Shown: positions 1 to 10,185, counted from the stretch's first letter. The stretch: DNA of 64,000 nt from JBMOKU01 sp049324315 (GCA_049324315.1 JBMOKU010000023.1:46340-110339), one strand, 5' to 3'. Notes: generated by a model from the letters alone, not told the origin. Translations and numbers: made by a program.

Positions 1-646
1 CTCCTACCTTTTCCTTGATTTCTTTGATCGTTTGCTGGGCAAAGTCGTGCATATTCCACTGGCCTGTACACCCGCATACTTCATACAGGAAGTTTCGGAT
101 GATCTCTCGTCCTTTTTCCGTATGCTCTACTTCAGGATGGAATTGTACGGCATACAGCTTCTTACTGCTATTTTTCATAGCAGCAACAGGACAGTTGTCC
201 GTAGTAGCCGTAACTTCAAAACCTTGAGGCGGTATTTCAATAAAATCTGTATGACTCATCCAGCATTTTGTTTGATTGGATATGTTATAAAGGATACCTT
301 CACCGTCTTTAATGTTCAGTTCCACTCTTCCATATTCTCTGGAAGAAGCTCGATTTACCTTGCCGCCGAACATCTGGGCCATTAGCTGACCGCCATAGCA
401 AATCCCTAGAACAGGAATACCTAATTCAAATATTTCTTTATCACAGGATGGTGCATCTTCTGCATAAACACTGGCAGGACCTCCTGTAAAAATGATTCCG
501 ATAGGGTTCTTTTCCTTTATTTTTTCAATGGAATATTTATAGGGTACAACTTCACAGTATACGTTAGCTTCCCGAACTCTTCTGGCAATCAACTGATTAT
601 ACTGGCCGCCAAAGTCGATGATTAAGATCAATTCTTGGTTATTCAT
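1..646 (-). CDS. guaA: GMP synthase (glutamine-hydrolysing), N-terminal part, cut by window edge
   Basis: The protein amidates XMP to GMP using ammonia from glutamine, the last step of guanine nucleotide synthesis. The 215 codons present cover the class I glutamine amidotransferase domain. It opens with [18 protein letters not shown], has the nucleophile cysteine in GICYGGQ, and has the His-Glu pair in [12 protein letters not shown]. The ATP-pyrophosphatase and dimerisation domains would lie beyond position 1. The ATG at 646 follows AGGGGAGG at good spacing. It begins 18 bases after the guaB stop, so guaB and guaA are probably one transcript under the guanine riboswitch upstream of guaB. Identity is near certain; only the truncation limits it. 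Confidence 0.96.
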   Translation of the reverse strand, partial: MNNQELILIIDFGGQYNQLIARRVREANVYCEVVPYKYSIEKIKEKNPIGIIFTGGPASVYAEDAPSCDKEIFELGIPVLGICYGGQLMAQMFGGKVNRASSREYGRVELNIKDGEGILYNISNQTKCWMSHTDFIEIPPQGFEVTATTDNCPVAAMKNSSKKLYAVQFHPEVEHTEKGREIIRNFLYEVCGCTGQWNMHDFAQQTIKEIKEKVG

Positions 647-664
647 ATTTGTCCTCCCCTTGTG

Positions 665-2311
<1,647 letters not shown>

Positions 2312-2330
2312 CTATAGATATTGAATAATC

Positions 2331-2403
2331 CCACTCATAGTTAGGTTATTTACGGTAACCTTGTAGAAACATCCGGGCCATATCCCCGAACATATATGAG
2401 GGT
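2331..2403 (-). promoter_or_regulatory. Purine riboswitch, guanine type
   Basis: The minus strand shows the conserved purine-aptamer core. It has P1 arms CCTCATATAT and CTATGAG, the J1/2 segment, a loop region containing ATATGG, the J2/3 segment TTTCTAC, a loop with TTACCGTAAAT, and the 3' core AACTATGAG. The specificity base in ACTATG is C, not U, which predicts guanine/hypoxanthine rather than adenine. A terminator follows, so guanine should shut off guaB-guaA transcription. The motif match is direct. Specificity follows from knowledge of the family. Confidence 0.93.
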
Positions 2404-2488
2404 GCATACATGATATTTTCTATATAAAGTATCAGATATGAATTTCAAAGTCAATATCTATTGAGGAAAAATCATATATTCGGAATAT

Positions 2489-3811
2489 TTAGAAAGCATC
2501 GGCATTGTTTTTCGCCATTTCCATGGCTTCAAAATATTTCTTTACGGCCATCATCACATCCTCATAAACCTTTTGAAGTGGTATGCCAAAACCTAAGGCT
2601 ACTTCTTTACAATCTTCGTATTCTGGCGCATATTTCCCGATTTTCCCGTCGATCAGCCCTAGTTTTATTGAAACCACACCATACTTTGTTTTGATTTTGA
2701 TGATTTTCCGCTCCAAGGTGCTTCTATCCACCTGGTACTTTCGAATGCCGAAGGTTGTGGTTTCGCGGAAGAGCATTTTTTCCAAAGCATCTGCACACTG
2801 TTCTTCACACAAAACGGATAGCTTCACTGCCGGTCTGTTTTTCTTCATCACAATAGGTGTATAAAACACATCCAAGGCCCCTTTCTCGAAGGCCTTTTCC
2901 ATAATATAGCCGTATATCTCCGGGTTCATATCGTCTATATTCGTTTCCAGCATCAAAACCCTGCTGTTATCTTTTTTTTTTCCTAAACACACCCTTAAAA
3001 GATTCGGAATTTCAAGATCCTTTCTGCCAAGTCCATATCCCACTGCAGAAATTTCCATGGGAGGAATATCACCATATGCTTGCACCAAAGCTTTTACGAT
3101 AGCTGCTCCTGTTGGTGTGACCAACTCAGTCTGAATCCCCTTATTATAAACGGGTACGTTCTTTAATATCTCTAACGTGGCAGGTGCCGGCACTGGAAAT
3201 AACCCATGGGCACATTTGACAAAACCGGTGCCAATATGCAAGGGCGACCCGTATATTTCTTTCACACCCAGCAAATCAATGCAGATGGCAGTCCCTACAA
3301 TGTCAACAATGGAATCCACCGCTCCCACCTCGTGGAAATGTACTTCTTCGATAGGTTTTCCATGAATCTTGGCTTCTGCTTCTGCGACCAAACGGAAAAT
3401 CTTTTTACTCATCTCTTTGACAGCATCCTTTAGTTGACTGCCATCAATAATATGTTCCACATCATGAAGATTTCTATGTACATGCTCATGGTGATGGGTA
3501 TTGTGCTGATGAACATGATCATGTTCATGATGGTGGTGGTGTTCATGATGATGACCATGTTCTTCCTGATGATGATGTTGATTATGCTCCTCTTCATCAT
3601 GATGACAATCAGTCTCCAAGATCACATGAAAATCAGTGCCTGTAATACCCATCTTCACAGCCTTACGTACCTCTATCCGATAACCGTCAAGATTTAGCTT
3701 GCTCAGTTCATTCAAAAACACCTGCTGATCAATACCCAGATCAAGAAGGGCTCCAATTGTCATGTCTCCACTAATCCCTGAAAAGCAATCAAAAAACAAT
3801 ACTCTTTCCAT
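2489..3811 (-). CDS. larC: Nickel-pincer nucleotide cofactor cyclometallase LarC
   Basis: LarC inserts nickel into the pyridinium-dithiocarboxylate nucleotide to finish the nickel-pincer cofactor of lactate racemase and related enzymes. The 440-residue protein begins MERVLFFDCFSGISGDM, a family hallmark. It has a histidine-rich metal-binding stretch at about residues 70-113, then the GKPIEEVHFHEVGAVDSI block, and a C-terminal LarC2 part. LarC1 and LarC2 are one uninterrupted frame, with no programmed frameshift needed. The start at 3811 is chosen over an ATG four codons upstream because GGAGG lies five to six bases before it. No larA, larB or larE lies nearby in the window, so the enzyme served is not evident. 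Confidence 0.92.
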   Translation of the reverse strand: MERVLFFDCFSGISGDMTIGALLDLGIDQQVFLNELSKLNLDGYRIEVRKAVKMGITGTDFHVILETDCHHDEEEHNQHHHQEEHGHHHEHHHHHEHDHVHQHNTHHHEHVHRNLHDVEHIIDGSQLKDAVKEMSKKIFRLVAEAEAKIHGKPIEEVHFHEVGAVDSIVDIVGTAICIDLLGVKEIYGSPLHIGTGFVKCAHGLFPVPAPATLEILKNVPVYNKGIQTELVTPTGAAIVKALVQAYGDIPPMEISAVGYGLGRKDLEIPNLLRVCLGKKKDNSRVLMLETNIDDMNPEIYGYIMEKAFEKGALDVFYTPIVMKKNRPAVKLSVLCEEQCADALEKMLFRETTTFGIRKYQVDRSTLERKIIKIKTKYGVVSIKLGLIDGKIGKYAPEYEDCKEVALGFGIPLQKVYEDVMMAVKKYFEAMEMAKNNADAF

Positions 3812-3916
3812 CGCTACCTCCAACAGTATATTCTTTATTAACCGATAACAGGTCTTTTCTTCCTTACCTTTCCATTATAACATGGATCGACACCGATTTC
3901 TCCGGGATTTCGCAAA

Positions 3917-3940
3917 GAAAAAACCCCCTTTACGGGAGTT
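3917..3940 (-). terminator. Intrinsic terminator after the small-gene pair
   Basis: On the minus strand AACTCCC pairs with GGGGGTT around a short loop, followed by a run of six U. It lies directly after the stop codon of the 62-residue gene at 3945-4133. Confidence 0.8.
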
Positions 3941-3944
3941 TCTA

Positions 3945-4133
3945 CTACTTAAACTCATCTTCCAATTGATTCGTAAATTCATCCGGTGGTATTGCCCCTG
4001 CATCTTCGCCATAAAGTACATTTTCAGGCATATTGTTCAAAATGGCGGATTTTGATGCGGTATTTCTTTTGCCTCTTTTTCCCAGGCCTCTAACATTCAT
4101 ACCATTAAACAATCTGTTCATAAAGTTGTTCAT
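3945..4133 (-). CDS. Small basic hypothetical protein, 62 residues
   Basis: I do not recognise this protein. It begins MNNFMNRLFNGMNVRG and has a basic middle (KRGKRN) and an acidic tail (TNQLEDEFK). No membrane segment or signal peptide is visible. A GTG codon lies immediately before the chosen ATG at 4133. The ATG is preferred because GGAGGG lies about seven bases ahead. It starts 22 bases after the 58-codon gene at 4156-4332 and ends in a terminator, so the two probably form one short transcript. The good ribosome site and terminator argue that it is real. Confidence 0.6.
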   Translation of the reverse strand: MNNFMNRLFNGMNVRGLGKRGKRNTASKSAILNNMPENVLYGEDAGAIPPDEFTNQLEDEFK

Positions 4134-4155
4134 CACTGCACCCTCCTCCTATGAT

Positions 4156-4332
4156 TTAATGAATACTCTCCCTTACTTCATCTGCCTGCTTTGCCATCAT
4201 CCATCCAAATTTCACGCTCTCTTTTACATCATGCCAGTGTAAAGAAGTATTTTGATTGACCTTATTCCAATTCATCTGAATATCATTTTCGATTTGTTCC
4301 CACTCCTCATGATACATGGTTCGTCGCTCCAC
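4156..4332 (-). CDS. Small hypothetical protein, 58 residues
   Basis: This is a short gene below common length cut-offs. Starting from GTG at 4332 it reads MERRTMYHEEWEQIEN and ends QADEVRESIH. It is rich in Trp, Gln and charged residues, probably largely helical, and without membrane segments. An AAGGAGG ribosome site lies six bases before the GTG; an in-frame ATG five codons later is the alternative start. It precedes the 62-residue gene with a 22-base gap that carries that gene's own ribosome site. I cannot assign a function. Proximity to coat-protein genes on the other strand hints at sporulation, but only weakly. Confidence 0.6.
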   Translation of the reverse strand: MERRTMYHEEWEQIENDIQMNWNKVNQNTSLHWHDVKESVKFGWMMAKQADEVRESIH

Positions 4333-4592
4333 CCCATACCTCCTTAGACCAAATGAGGCTAAAACCTAACTTGGGATTATTATCCTAGCTATCTATCTAT
4401 ATTTTCCACGATTACAACTTTTCTTATGAATCAATTTTTATGGTATATTATTCCACCATCTTACGATACATTATTCTTAACTATCATTTTCTACATTCCA
4501 TATCATATTTTTCAAGCTATAGATTCAACGAAACAACACATAATAAATATTGTAAGTCAATCACAATTTCTTTCAATCAAGGAGGTATTGTA

Positions 4593-4814
4593 ATGCAAGG
4601 AAATACACAAAACGGCGGACAACCTCAACTGGATGCACCAAACTTAAAGGTATTGGAAGATCAATTGAATTACGAATCCATGATGTCGAAAAAGCTTGAT
4701 CGGTATTCAGAGTATTGTACGGATGCTCAATTAAAAAATGTATGCCGACAAGCTGCACAAAACCACAAGCAGAACTTTAACAGTCTGTTGGACTATCTGA
4801 ATTCCCATCAGTAA
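4593..4814 (+). CDS. Small spore-coat-like protein, 73 residues
   Basis: The 73-residue protein has a polar N-terminus (MQGNTQNGGQPQLDAPNLKV) and a helical remainder ending NSLLDYLNSHQ. Length and layout resemble small proteins encoded next to CotF-family coat genes in Clostridia. The ATG at 4593 is chosen because AAGGAGG lies seven to eight bases ahead; the frame is open 51 codons further upstream without such a site. It is 57 bases upstream of the CotF-family gene, in the same direction and before a shared terminator. A structural role in the spore coat is likely but inferred from context. Confidence 0.7.
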   Translation: MQGNTQNGGQPQLDAPNLKVLEDQLNYESMMSKKLDRYSEYCTDAQLKNVCRQAAQNHKQNFNSLLDYLNSHQ

Positions 4815-4871
4815 TATGATTCCGTGTATGATCATATACGAAACAACTTCAAAACTGAAGGAGGATAAGGC

Positions 4872-5150
4872 ATGACACAGCATCGAACTTTCACAGAAAA
4901 AGAATTGATGAATGATTTATTGATGTCTGAAAAACAGGTTTGTTCCGCATACACAGTAGGTATTACAGAGTCATCTTGCGCAAATCTTCGAAACATTTTA
5001 ACCCAATGTGAACAGCGGACATTTAAAAATCAAGAGGATATTTTTAATGCGATGAGTCAAAGAGGCTGGTATCAAGTGAAGAAAGCAAATTCACAGGATG
5101 TGCAGAGTGCAAAAAACAAGTATAACCAAATGAAATCGGAAATTCATTAA
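4872..5150 (+). CDS. Spore coat protein, CotF family
   Basis: The 92-residue protein matches the Coat F pattern. It has an N-terminal helix with FTEKELMNDLLMSEKQ, then AYTVGITESSC and NLRNILTQCEQ, and ends with the aromatic block MSQRGWYQVKKA. Proteins of this family are ferritin-fold helical coat components made during sporulation. The gene has its own GGAGG site and a strong terminator follows. It is shorter than Bacillus CotF, which is usual for clostridial single-domain versions. It is probably co-transcribed with the 73-residue gene before it. Confidence 0.85.
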   Translation: MTQHRTFTEKELMNDLLMSEKQVCSAYTVGITESSCANLRNILTQCEQRTFKNQEDIFNAMSQRGWYQVKKANSQDVQSAKNKYNQMKSEIH

Positions 5151-5154
5151 TATC

Positions 5155-5184
5155 AGGAGTGGCTGTCCACTCCTTTGATTTTTG
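5155..5184 (+). terminator. Intrinsic terminator after the coat gene pair
   Basis: AGGAGTGG pairs with CCACTCCT around CTGT, followed by TTGATTTTTG. It lies four bases after the CotF-family stop codon. Confidence 0.88.
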
Positions 5185-5350
5185 TATACTTACATAGAAT
5201 GATGGTTTGAATGCTAATTTTGGTGTATAATAATATCAAATACAAAATTTTCTGAATATTTATTTTTATTCCAGGTATTATCACTTTTGTATTTCTTCCA
5301 TCTCCGAAGGCTTGTCTTTAAAACTTCATAATTGGAAAGGAGTTGATCTT

Positions 5351-5848
5351 GTGTATAATATTATCGCAACTTTCAAAAGTATGCCAGATTTAAACCACTG
5401 CATGAAAAACTTGAGAGGGAACCCTAATATTAGAGGCCACATGTTAGTAATTCCAAAAAATACATCCGTTAGCCCAGATAAAGAAATATCCAGCATCTTG
5501 ATCAAACGTTCAAAACAAATCGCTTCATCGGGACTGGAAGATATACGACTTGGCGTCATTACAGGTTTGATCATCGGTAGTTTGTCCACATTCCTTGCTG
5601 TTTACTTAAATACAAGCTTGCTTCATTTGTCTACGATCTCTTTTATTGCAGGATTAGCTATCATCTTTTACGGCGGCGCTTGTGGTGCAATACTTGGGTT
5701 CTTGACCAACACGATTATCTCAAAGTATAACTGGTCTAAAAGAAAAGGAGAAGCTACGTTAGTACTTCAAAAGCTCGATGATGATACAAGGGAATTGGTT
5801 ATTAAGAATTTGGCAGAGCATCATGTAGAAAACTATGAAATATTCTAG
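5351..5848 (+). CDS. Membrane protein of unknown function with two central hydrophobic segments
   Basis: This is a 165-residue protein. The N-terminal soluble part is about 65 residues, followed by two glycine-rich hydrophobic segments (GVITGLIIGSLSTFLAVYL and a second one containing GLAIIFYGGACGAILGFL). A charged C-terminal tail ends ENYEIF. The layout resembles general-stress membrane proteins with a glycine-zipper-like hairpin, but I cannot name the family. The GTG at 5351 is chosen because AAAGGAG lies eight bases ahead; the frame extends 13 codons upstream without a site. It is monocistronic, between two terminators. Confidence 0.65.
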   Translation: MYNIIATFKSMPDLNHCMKNLRGNPNIRGHMLVIPKNTSVSPDKEISSILIKRSKQIASSGLEDIRLGVITGLIIGSLSTFLAVYLNTSLLHLSTISFIAGLAIIFYGGACGAILGFLTNTIISKYNWSKRKGEATLVLQKLDDDTRELVIKNLAEHHVENYEIF

Positions 5849-5865
5849 ATATTAATATTCTTAAA

Positions 5866-5908
5866 AGTAAACAAGGAAGAAATGCCCTGCATTTCTTCCT
5901 TGTTTACT
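5866..5908. terminator. Bidirectional terminator between convergent genes
   Basis: A perfect 19-base inverted repeat with a five-base loop (arms 5866-5884 and 5890-5908) is A-rich at the left foot and T-rich at the right. It overlaps the last codons of the minus-strand methyltransferase and follows the plus-strand membrane-protein gene, so it can stop transcription from both sides. Confidence 0.88.
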
Positions 5909-6506
5909 GCTGTTTCCTGCATCTAAAGAAAAAATAGTCCGTATCTTGAATTTCTACATTCTGTAAATGATGCTTAGCACTTAGTTCTCGAAGCTCTGCA
6001 TCAAGCGGGATCGGTTCTTTTCCCGGATCATATCCGATGTTTTTATGATGCTCCTTGAGACCTGTCCGTGTTTTGCTGTGGGCAATGACAAAGCTTCCAC
6101 CTTTTTTCAAGTGATGATAGGCATTGCTAAATACAGCCTCTAAATTATGAAGGTGTGGAATACTATTAAATATAATCACATAATCAAATTTTCTTCCAAG
6201 ATCAAAATCTGCTTCAAAATCTTGGCATCTTATGTCACCTTTCGGGTGGATCTTTAGAAATTCTTCCACCATCTTTTCCGCAATATCAATGGCTACATAA
6301 TCCGGCACAGGTTTTTCTTTCAAAATAGAAAAAAGAATACCTGTCCCTGCTGCCACATCCAGGACAGCATGTTCCGTGCCTATACCCAGTCTTTCTATGA
6401 GATTAGATGCAATTTCAAAATTTCTTGGTGGAATTTGGGCTGCCCATTCCGCTGCACTTTGATTAAAGAATCTTTTCTCATCAGTATGTTTGTTCATGTC
6501 ATTCAT
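5904..6506 (-). CDS. Class I SAM-dependent methyltransferase
   Basis: This is a 200-residue Rossmann-fold methyltransferase. Motif I is VLDVAAGTG, motif II has YVAIDIAEKMVE, and the post-motif IV region reads YVIIFNSIPHLHN. The substrate cannot be told from sequence. The ATG at 6506 is preferred to a GTG three codons upstream because AGGTG lies at good spacing before it. The gene stands alone between terminators, at the left edge of an accessory stretch rich in similar small enzymes. Confidence 0.85.
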   Translation of the reverse strand: MNDMNKHTDEKRFFNQSAAEWAAQIPPRNFEIASNLIERLGIGTEHAVLDVAAGTGILFSILKEKPVPDYVAIDIAEKMVEEFLKIHPKGDIRCQDFEADFDLGRKFDYVIIFNSIPHLHNLEAVFSNAYHHLKKGGSFVIAHSKTRTGLKEHHKNIGYDPGKEPIPLDAELRELSAKHHLQNVEIQDTDYFFFRCRKQQ

Positions 6507-6621
6507 TATTTTCACCTGCTTGAATTATATGTTCCCTTTATCTCTCTTAATTGTACCACTCATTGCTAAAAATTGGAATATCAGCAGGTGTCATTTAAAA
6601 ATCTGTACAGAAACTACGTAT

Positions 6622-6650
6622 AAAAAGAGCCTCATCAATCAATGGGGCTC
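6622..6650 (-). terminator. Intrinsic terminator
   Basis: On the minus strand GAGCC-(C)-CAT pairs with ATG-(A)-GGCTC around TGATTG, followed by five U. It lies just after the stop of the membrane protein gene at 6655-7101. Confidence 0.8.
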
Positions 6651-6654
6651 CTAT

Positions 6655-7101
6655 TTAGGCTGTTCTATTTTTTCGTATGAAAGTTACAGTAAACCATGTC
6701 AAGGAACAAAGACTTAATATATCCACCGTAAAGCTCGCAAGCATATGCCAGTGTATATACTCGGCTGTTCCTGTGCGGATAACTAAATTTTCAAGTGCAA
6801 GAAATAGCAGCGAGACTACAAAAATATTCAGTGCCTGCATCCATTTCGTCTTCGGTACATATTGGGCAAAAACAGTACCAATGGTAAAGACAGGCCCCCA
6901 CTTATAAAACGCGGAACATCCCGCCCATGGAATAATTAAATCATGAAAGGCATATAATTCAAGATGCTGTCCTCCCCAATCGATGAAAGAAGCCAGGGCT
7001 AATACCAGAAAGCCTCCGAGAATATTTCGTCTTAACTGCCGATAATCGATCAGAAGAAAAAATAAGATCCATGAGATAATAAAACTAATCAGCCAAGCCA
7101 T
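6655..7101 (-). CDS. Integral membrane protein, CBO0543-like
   Basis: The 148-residue hydrophobic protein has four or five predicted membrane spans, starting MAWLISFIISWILFFLLI. A conserved-looking aromatic/acidic motif, FIDWGGQHLELYAFHD, lies in the first loop. Size, span layout and this motif fit the CBO0543 family of uncharacterised Firmicute membrane proteins, based on memory of the family. No catalytic residues are evident. The gene is monocistronic with its own terminator. Function unknown. Confidence 0.7.
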   Translation of the reverse strand: MAWLISFIISWILFFLLIDYRQLRRNILGGFLVLALASFIDWGGQHLELYAFHDLIIPWAGCSAFYKWGPVFTIGTVFAQYVPKTKWMQALNIFVVSLLFLALENLVIRTGTAEYIHWHMLASFTVDILSLCSLTWFTVTFIRKNRTA

Positions 7102-7204
7102 GAATATCCCTCTTTCCTGTTTCTCTTGAACATAGTGTTTTCAAAACCGCAAAGAAACATGTACGAAGGGTAAGTAAATAGGTTCATTTACCTATATATT
7201 CTCT

Positions 7205-7486
7205 TTATGCTAATACCTTAAGACGTAATATTAGGCTTATTAGAATAAAGCCTGAAACAAAATATAAGAAATACCCCAGTTTGCTCTTCCTTGCCACAAG
7301 ATCCCGGGTTCCTAACAGTACAAACAATGCAGCTAAAAAGATCTGTCCGATAGTTGTCATCATGATAGCCTGTTTAACATCCTCATATTTCTTTACAAAT
7401 ACCAAAATATTTGGTAACAGTACACCGATTCCCAAAAGAATACTGCCTACCGTATAGATTTTTGATTTCTCATTTTTGAAATCCAT
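7205..7486 (-). CDS. Small membrane protein, three predicted spans
   Basis: The 93-residue protein has a short charged N-terminus (MDFKNEKSK) and three hydrophobic segments: VGSILLGIGVLLPNILVF, MMTTIGQIFLAALFVLLG and FLYFVSGFILISLIL. Basic residues in the loops suggest that the second turn is cytoplasmic. I do not recognise the family. It has a usable ribosome site (AAGGAGGG before the ATG) and lies about 65 bases after the hydrolase gene in the same direction. Confidence 0.6.
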   Translation of the reverse strand: MDFKNEKSKIYTVGSILLGIGVLLPNILVFVKKYEDVKQAIMMTTIGQIFLAALFVLLGTRDLVARKSKLGYFLYFVSGFILISLILRLKVLA

Positions 7487-7551
7487 GTTAGCCCTCCTTG
7501 TATTTTAGTGTAAAATGGGGAAATATGATATTTATTTATCCGCCCCTGAGC

Positions 7552-8181
7552 CTAGCCTCTCAAAAACTCTTCATATAGATTCGTAACTTGCTGTAGAATC
7601 TTCAAGCTCTCATTTAAATCATGATCAACCTCTAGAGAATGCTTCGCATCTTTGAATAACTTCAATTGTACATTTTCATGTTGCTTCACACGATCAATAC
7701 AAACTTTTGTAAAAATTCCGTCTTGGGTTCCAACGGCTACAATGCAGCTTGAATTAACAATATATTTAATTGCCTCACTGGTAGGCGTAAGAAAGAAGTT
7801 TCTAACGTGCTCATATCCTAGCCTTCGTGAAATCGTACCTGCCAATTCAGTCCCTATGCTCTTACTAATAAAATACATGTTTTTGTATGACTTATTCAAG
7901 CATTTTCTTATGGTATCCAGACAAGCATCTGCTTGTAGATCAATGGTGTACTTTCCCATGTCTCGCCATGTTATCTTTCGCTTATAGGATAAACACAAAA
8001 CATCATGCCCCTTGTACAATGCAGCTTTTCTCGCATAATATAACAAAGGCCTTTCGTAGGTATAGTTTTCTCCCGGGAAAATAACTACCAAAGAATTTTC
8101 TTGATCTTGATGGCAGTAAAACTTACTGCATCCGTTTTTACCTTCTTGTAAACGAACGACCGTCAATGGAGTATTTTCCAT
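7552..8181 (-). CDS. Alpha/beta-hydrolase-fold protein
   Basis: The 209-residue protein has the layout of a small serine hydrolase. An early strand and oxyanion region is FPGENYTYERPLLYYARKAA, the candidate nucleophile Ser lies in SKSIGT, an acidic residue in VGTQDGIF, and a histidine in DAKHSLEV near the C-terminus. The order Ser-Asp-His and the spacing match the family triad. There is no signal peptide, so it acts in the cytoplasm. Substrate unknown. It begins with a usable ribosome site and is followed by the small membrane protein gene. Confidence 0.75.
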   Translation of the reverse strand: MENTPLTVVRLQEGKNGCSKFYCHQDQENSLVVIFPGENYTYERPLLYYARKAALYKGHDVLCLSYKRKITWRDMGKYTIDLQADACLDTIRKCLNKSYKNMYFISKSIGTELAGTISRRLGYEHVRNFFLTPTSEAIKYIVNSSCIVAVGTQDGIFTKVCIDRVKQHENVQLKLFKDAKHSLEVDHDLNESLKILQQVTNLYEEFLRG

Positions 8182-8262
8182 TTTCCCACCCCTATTACTT
8201 GATCTATCAAGTATATTTTAATCGTTTTTCGAAGGAAATTCTGTCACATTTTGTCAATGGCA

Positions 8263-8288
8263 GAAAAAAAACTAGCGAAAAGCGCTAG
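8263..8288 (-). terminator. Intrinsic terminator
   Basis: On the minus strand CTAGCG pairs with CGCTAG around CTTTT and is followed by eight U. It lies seven bases after the stop codon of the LUD gene at 8295-8912. Confidence 0.9.
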
Positions 8289-8294
8289 CAAGCT

Positions 8295-8912
8295 TTAAAA
8301 CCCTTGTTCTTCATTTACGACAAAAAGCTTCATCCTATCCTTTTCATACTGACCTTCAATAACGACAAGATTAAAACATACTCTTTCTTTTGTTTTACAA
8401 TCTACACAACGCTGCAGTTCAATACATGGAGGAAGGTATCCTGCCCGCTTGGCATTTAAAGGTGCTGCCACATTTCTCGTCCTTTCTACGGCTTCCTCCA
8501 GTGTTCCACAGATTTTATTTTTTCCTACCACGATGATTACATGATCTGGACCATAGATCATGGCGGCCACACGATTTCCGCTGTGATCGATATTCACAAT
8601 GTGCCCATCCATGGATATGGCGTTTGACCCTGTTATATACCAATCCGATAATAAGGCCTTTTTCTTTAATGCTGCACTCTCCTCTTTGCTTTCGGCAAAG
8701 GTCTTATCAAAGAGAATATTTCCCCGTTCTTTCAAAATCTGAGAAATATTCATAGCTTTCAACGTTTTTGAGTTACCGATACCTACAGAACAGTCCTCGG
8801 GAATCAACGCCACAATCTTTTCTTTTACCGCTTCCATCGTATCAAAAAAAGAAACCTCAATATTTCTACAGCTAAAATTACGAATCATTTCTTCTTTTTT
8901 AACTTGCTCCAC
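8295..8912 (-). CDS. LUD-domain protein (LutC/YkgG-like)
   Basis: The 205-residue protein has the LUD (DUF162) fold seen in LutC-type lactate-utilisation proteins. The pattern includes VGIGNSKTL near residue 43, the TGSNAISMDGHIVNIDHSGN core, then AAMIYGPDHVIIVVG. A C-terminal cysteine set (CIELQRCVDCKTKERVC) could bind a metal or iron-sulfur cluster. No lutA or lutB is nearby, so a role in lactate oxidation is not supported. It is a paralogue of the gene at 10338-11000; a YcaQ-type gene separates them. The gene ends in a strong terminator. Confidence 0.85.
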   Translation of the reverse strand: MEQVKKEEMIRNFSCRNIEVSFFDTMEAVKEKIVALIPEDCSVGIGNSKTLKAMNISQILKERGNILFDKTFAESKEESAALKKKALLSDWYITGSNAISMDGHIVNIDHSGNRVAAMIYGPDHVIIVVGKNKICGTLEEAVERTRNVAAPLNAKRAGYLPPCIELQRCVDCKTKERVCFNLVVIEGQYEKDRMKLFVVNEEQGF

Positions 8913-8964
8913 GCATAATCCCCCTACAATTATTCTTTACTGCTTTCATTCCAGTCTATATATG

Positions 8965-10185
8965 TTAATCCATCATTCTCAAAAGCCACCCCAATTTATT
9001 TTTTCTGCTGCATGCAGCATTCAATTGTATATCCTTTGCTCCTAAATAGCCTATAAAGGCTTTTAAGCAGCTGCTCAATGCTTGTTTTAATGAGTCTGTC
9101 ATCGTCACATCCGGTTCCCACCACCAATTGATGATCTCCAGTTTTTTGGTCTTTTTATCCAGCTTAGGCTCAAACCTTCCCACAAATCGATCACCATAGA
9201 GAATAGGCAGCACATAATAGCCGTATTTTCGCTCAGAAACCGGCTTATATACTTCCCATGTATATTCAAACCCAAAGAGTGCCTGTATCAGCTTTCGATC
9301 CCATAATAGATTATCAAGTGGTGCGATAAAGGATGCTTGCGGTTCTTTATCCACGCCCTTGTCTATTTCATCCAGCAGCGGTATCTCTTCTTTTCGTATA
9401 GAAAGAGAATGCGGAATATCTTCTACTTCAATAGTCAACAATTCACCGTTTTTCAACAACCGTGTAAAGGCTTCCGTTCGCTCCTTGCTTTTCATCCATT
9501 TGATACCAAGCCAAGCATCGCTGGGTCGTCCCCACAGCAGGCCCACTGCCCCAATGCGCCTTTTCACATTCCAATCATAATACTGTTCCATAGTCTCATT
9601 AGGATCTGCCATGGATAATAAATGGGACGGGAGATGCTTATTGGCAAAATCATAAACCCTTCTGGTGCCAATCTTATGATGTATGATTAATTCCCCCCAG
9701 AAATACATGCTTTCCAGAGCCGCCCGGGATATCCTTGTCGGTGCCCAAGCCCAATCTACCTTCGTGTCAAATTTGAAGTCGATGGATGATGAAGGACCGT
9801 GCTGTTCCAAGGTTTTTCTTACTTCCGGTAATATTTCATGGATAGGACTGGAAGCATCACCATAGGATCGATGTGCCTCCTCCCGATACCGGCTGAAATA
9901 AGGCCAATCTTCCACAGCATAGATAGCCATGTTCTTATCCCAACCATCCAGCAGTTTTCTATCTGAATACAAAAGTTCTTGAAGCAATGAGGGCTGATAA
10001 TTTTTAACCCGGGACTGTAGGACAAGATCAGGATTATACCCCACCATATTCAAGGGATCAAATTGAATACATCCTACTTTTCCAATATAGTCTATTACCC
10101 CAGCTTTGCCTTCCAATCTACGAGGCTGCCACAGTCGCTGGTGTGCAAGGAAAAACCGTCTTGCCTGTTCCTTTGTTATTTTCAT
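8965..10185 (-). CDS. YcaQ/AlkX-type winged-helix DNA glycosylase
   Basis: The 406-residue protein fits the HTH_42 family, whose characterised members (AlkZ, YcaQ/AlkX) unhook interstrand crosslinks and bulky adducts. The catalytic Gln-x-Asp motif is present as Q41-F42-D43 in GCIQFDPLN. Family blocks VLQSRVKNYQPSLL, the WDKNMAIY region and the C-terminal winged-helix part with WWWEPDVTM follow. Length is typical. It lies between two LUD genes, about 50 bases upstream of the first, and may be co-transcribed with it. A DNA-repair role is likely, but substrate preference cannot be read. Confidence 0.85.
   Translation of the reverse strand: MKITKEQARRFFLAHQRLWQPRRLEGKAGVIDYIGKVGCIQFDPLNMVGYNPDLVLQSRVKNYQPSLLQELLYSDRKLLDGWDKNMAIYAVEDWPYFSRYREEAHRSYGDASSPIHEILPEVRKTLEQHGPSSSIDFKFDTKVDWAWAPTRISRAALESMYFWGELIIHHKIGTRRVYDFANKHLPSHLLSMADPNETMEQYYDWNVKRRIGAVGLLWGRPSDAWLGIKWMKSKERTEAFTRLLKNGELLTIEVEDIPHSLSIRKEEIPLLDEIDKGVDKEPQASFIAPLDNLLWDRKLIQALFGFEYTWEVYKPVSERKYGYYVLPILYGDRFVGRFEPKLDKKTKKLEIINWWWEPDVTMTDSLKQALSSCLKAFIGYLGAKDIQLNAACSRKNKLGWLLRMMD

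Noticed and set aside
3434..3697. Methionine-rich plus-strand frame of 87 codons
   Set aside because: It is the antisense of the histidine-rich stretch of larC, where CAT-type codons read as ATG on the other strand.
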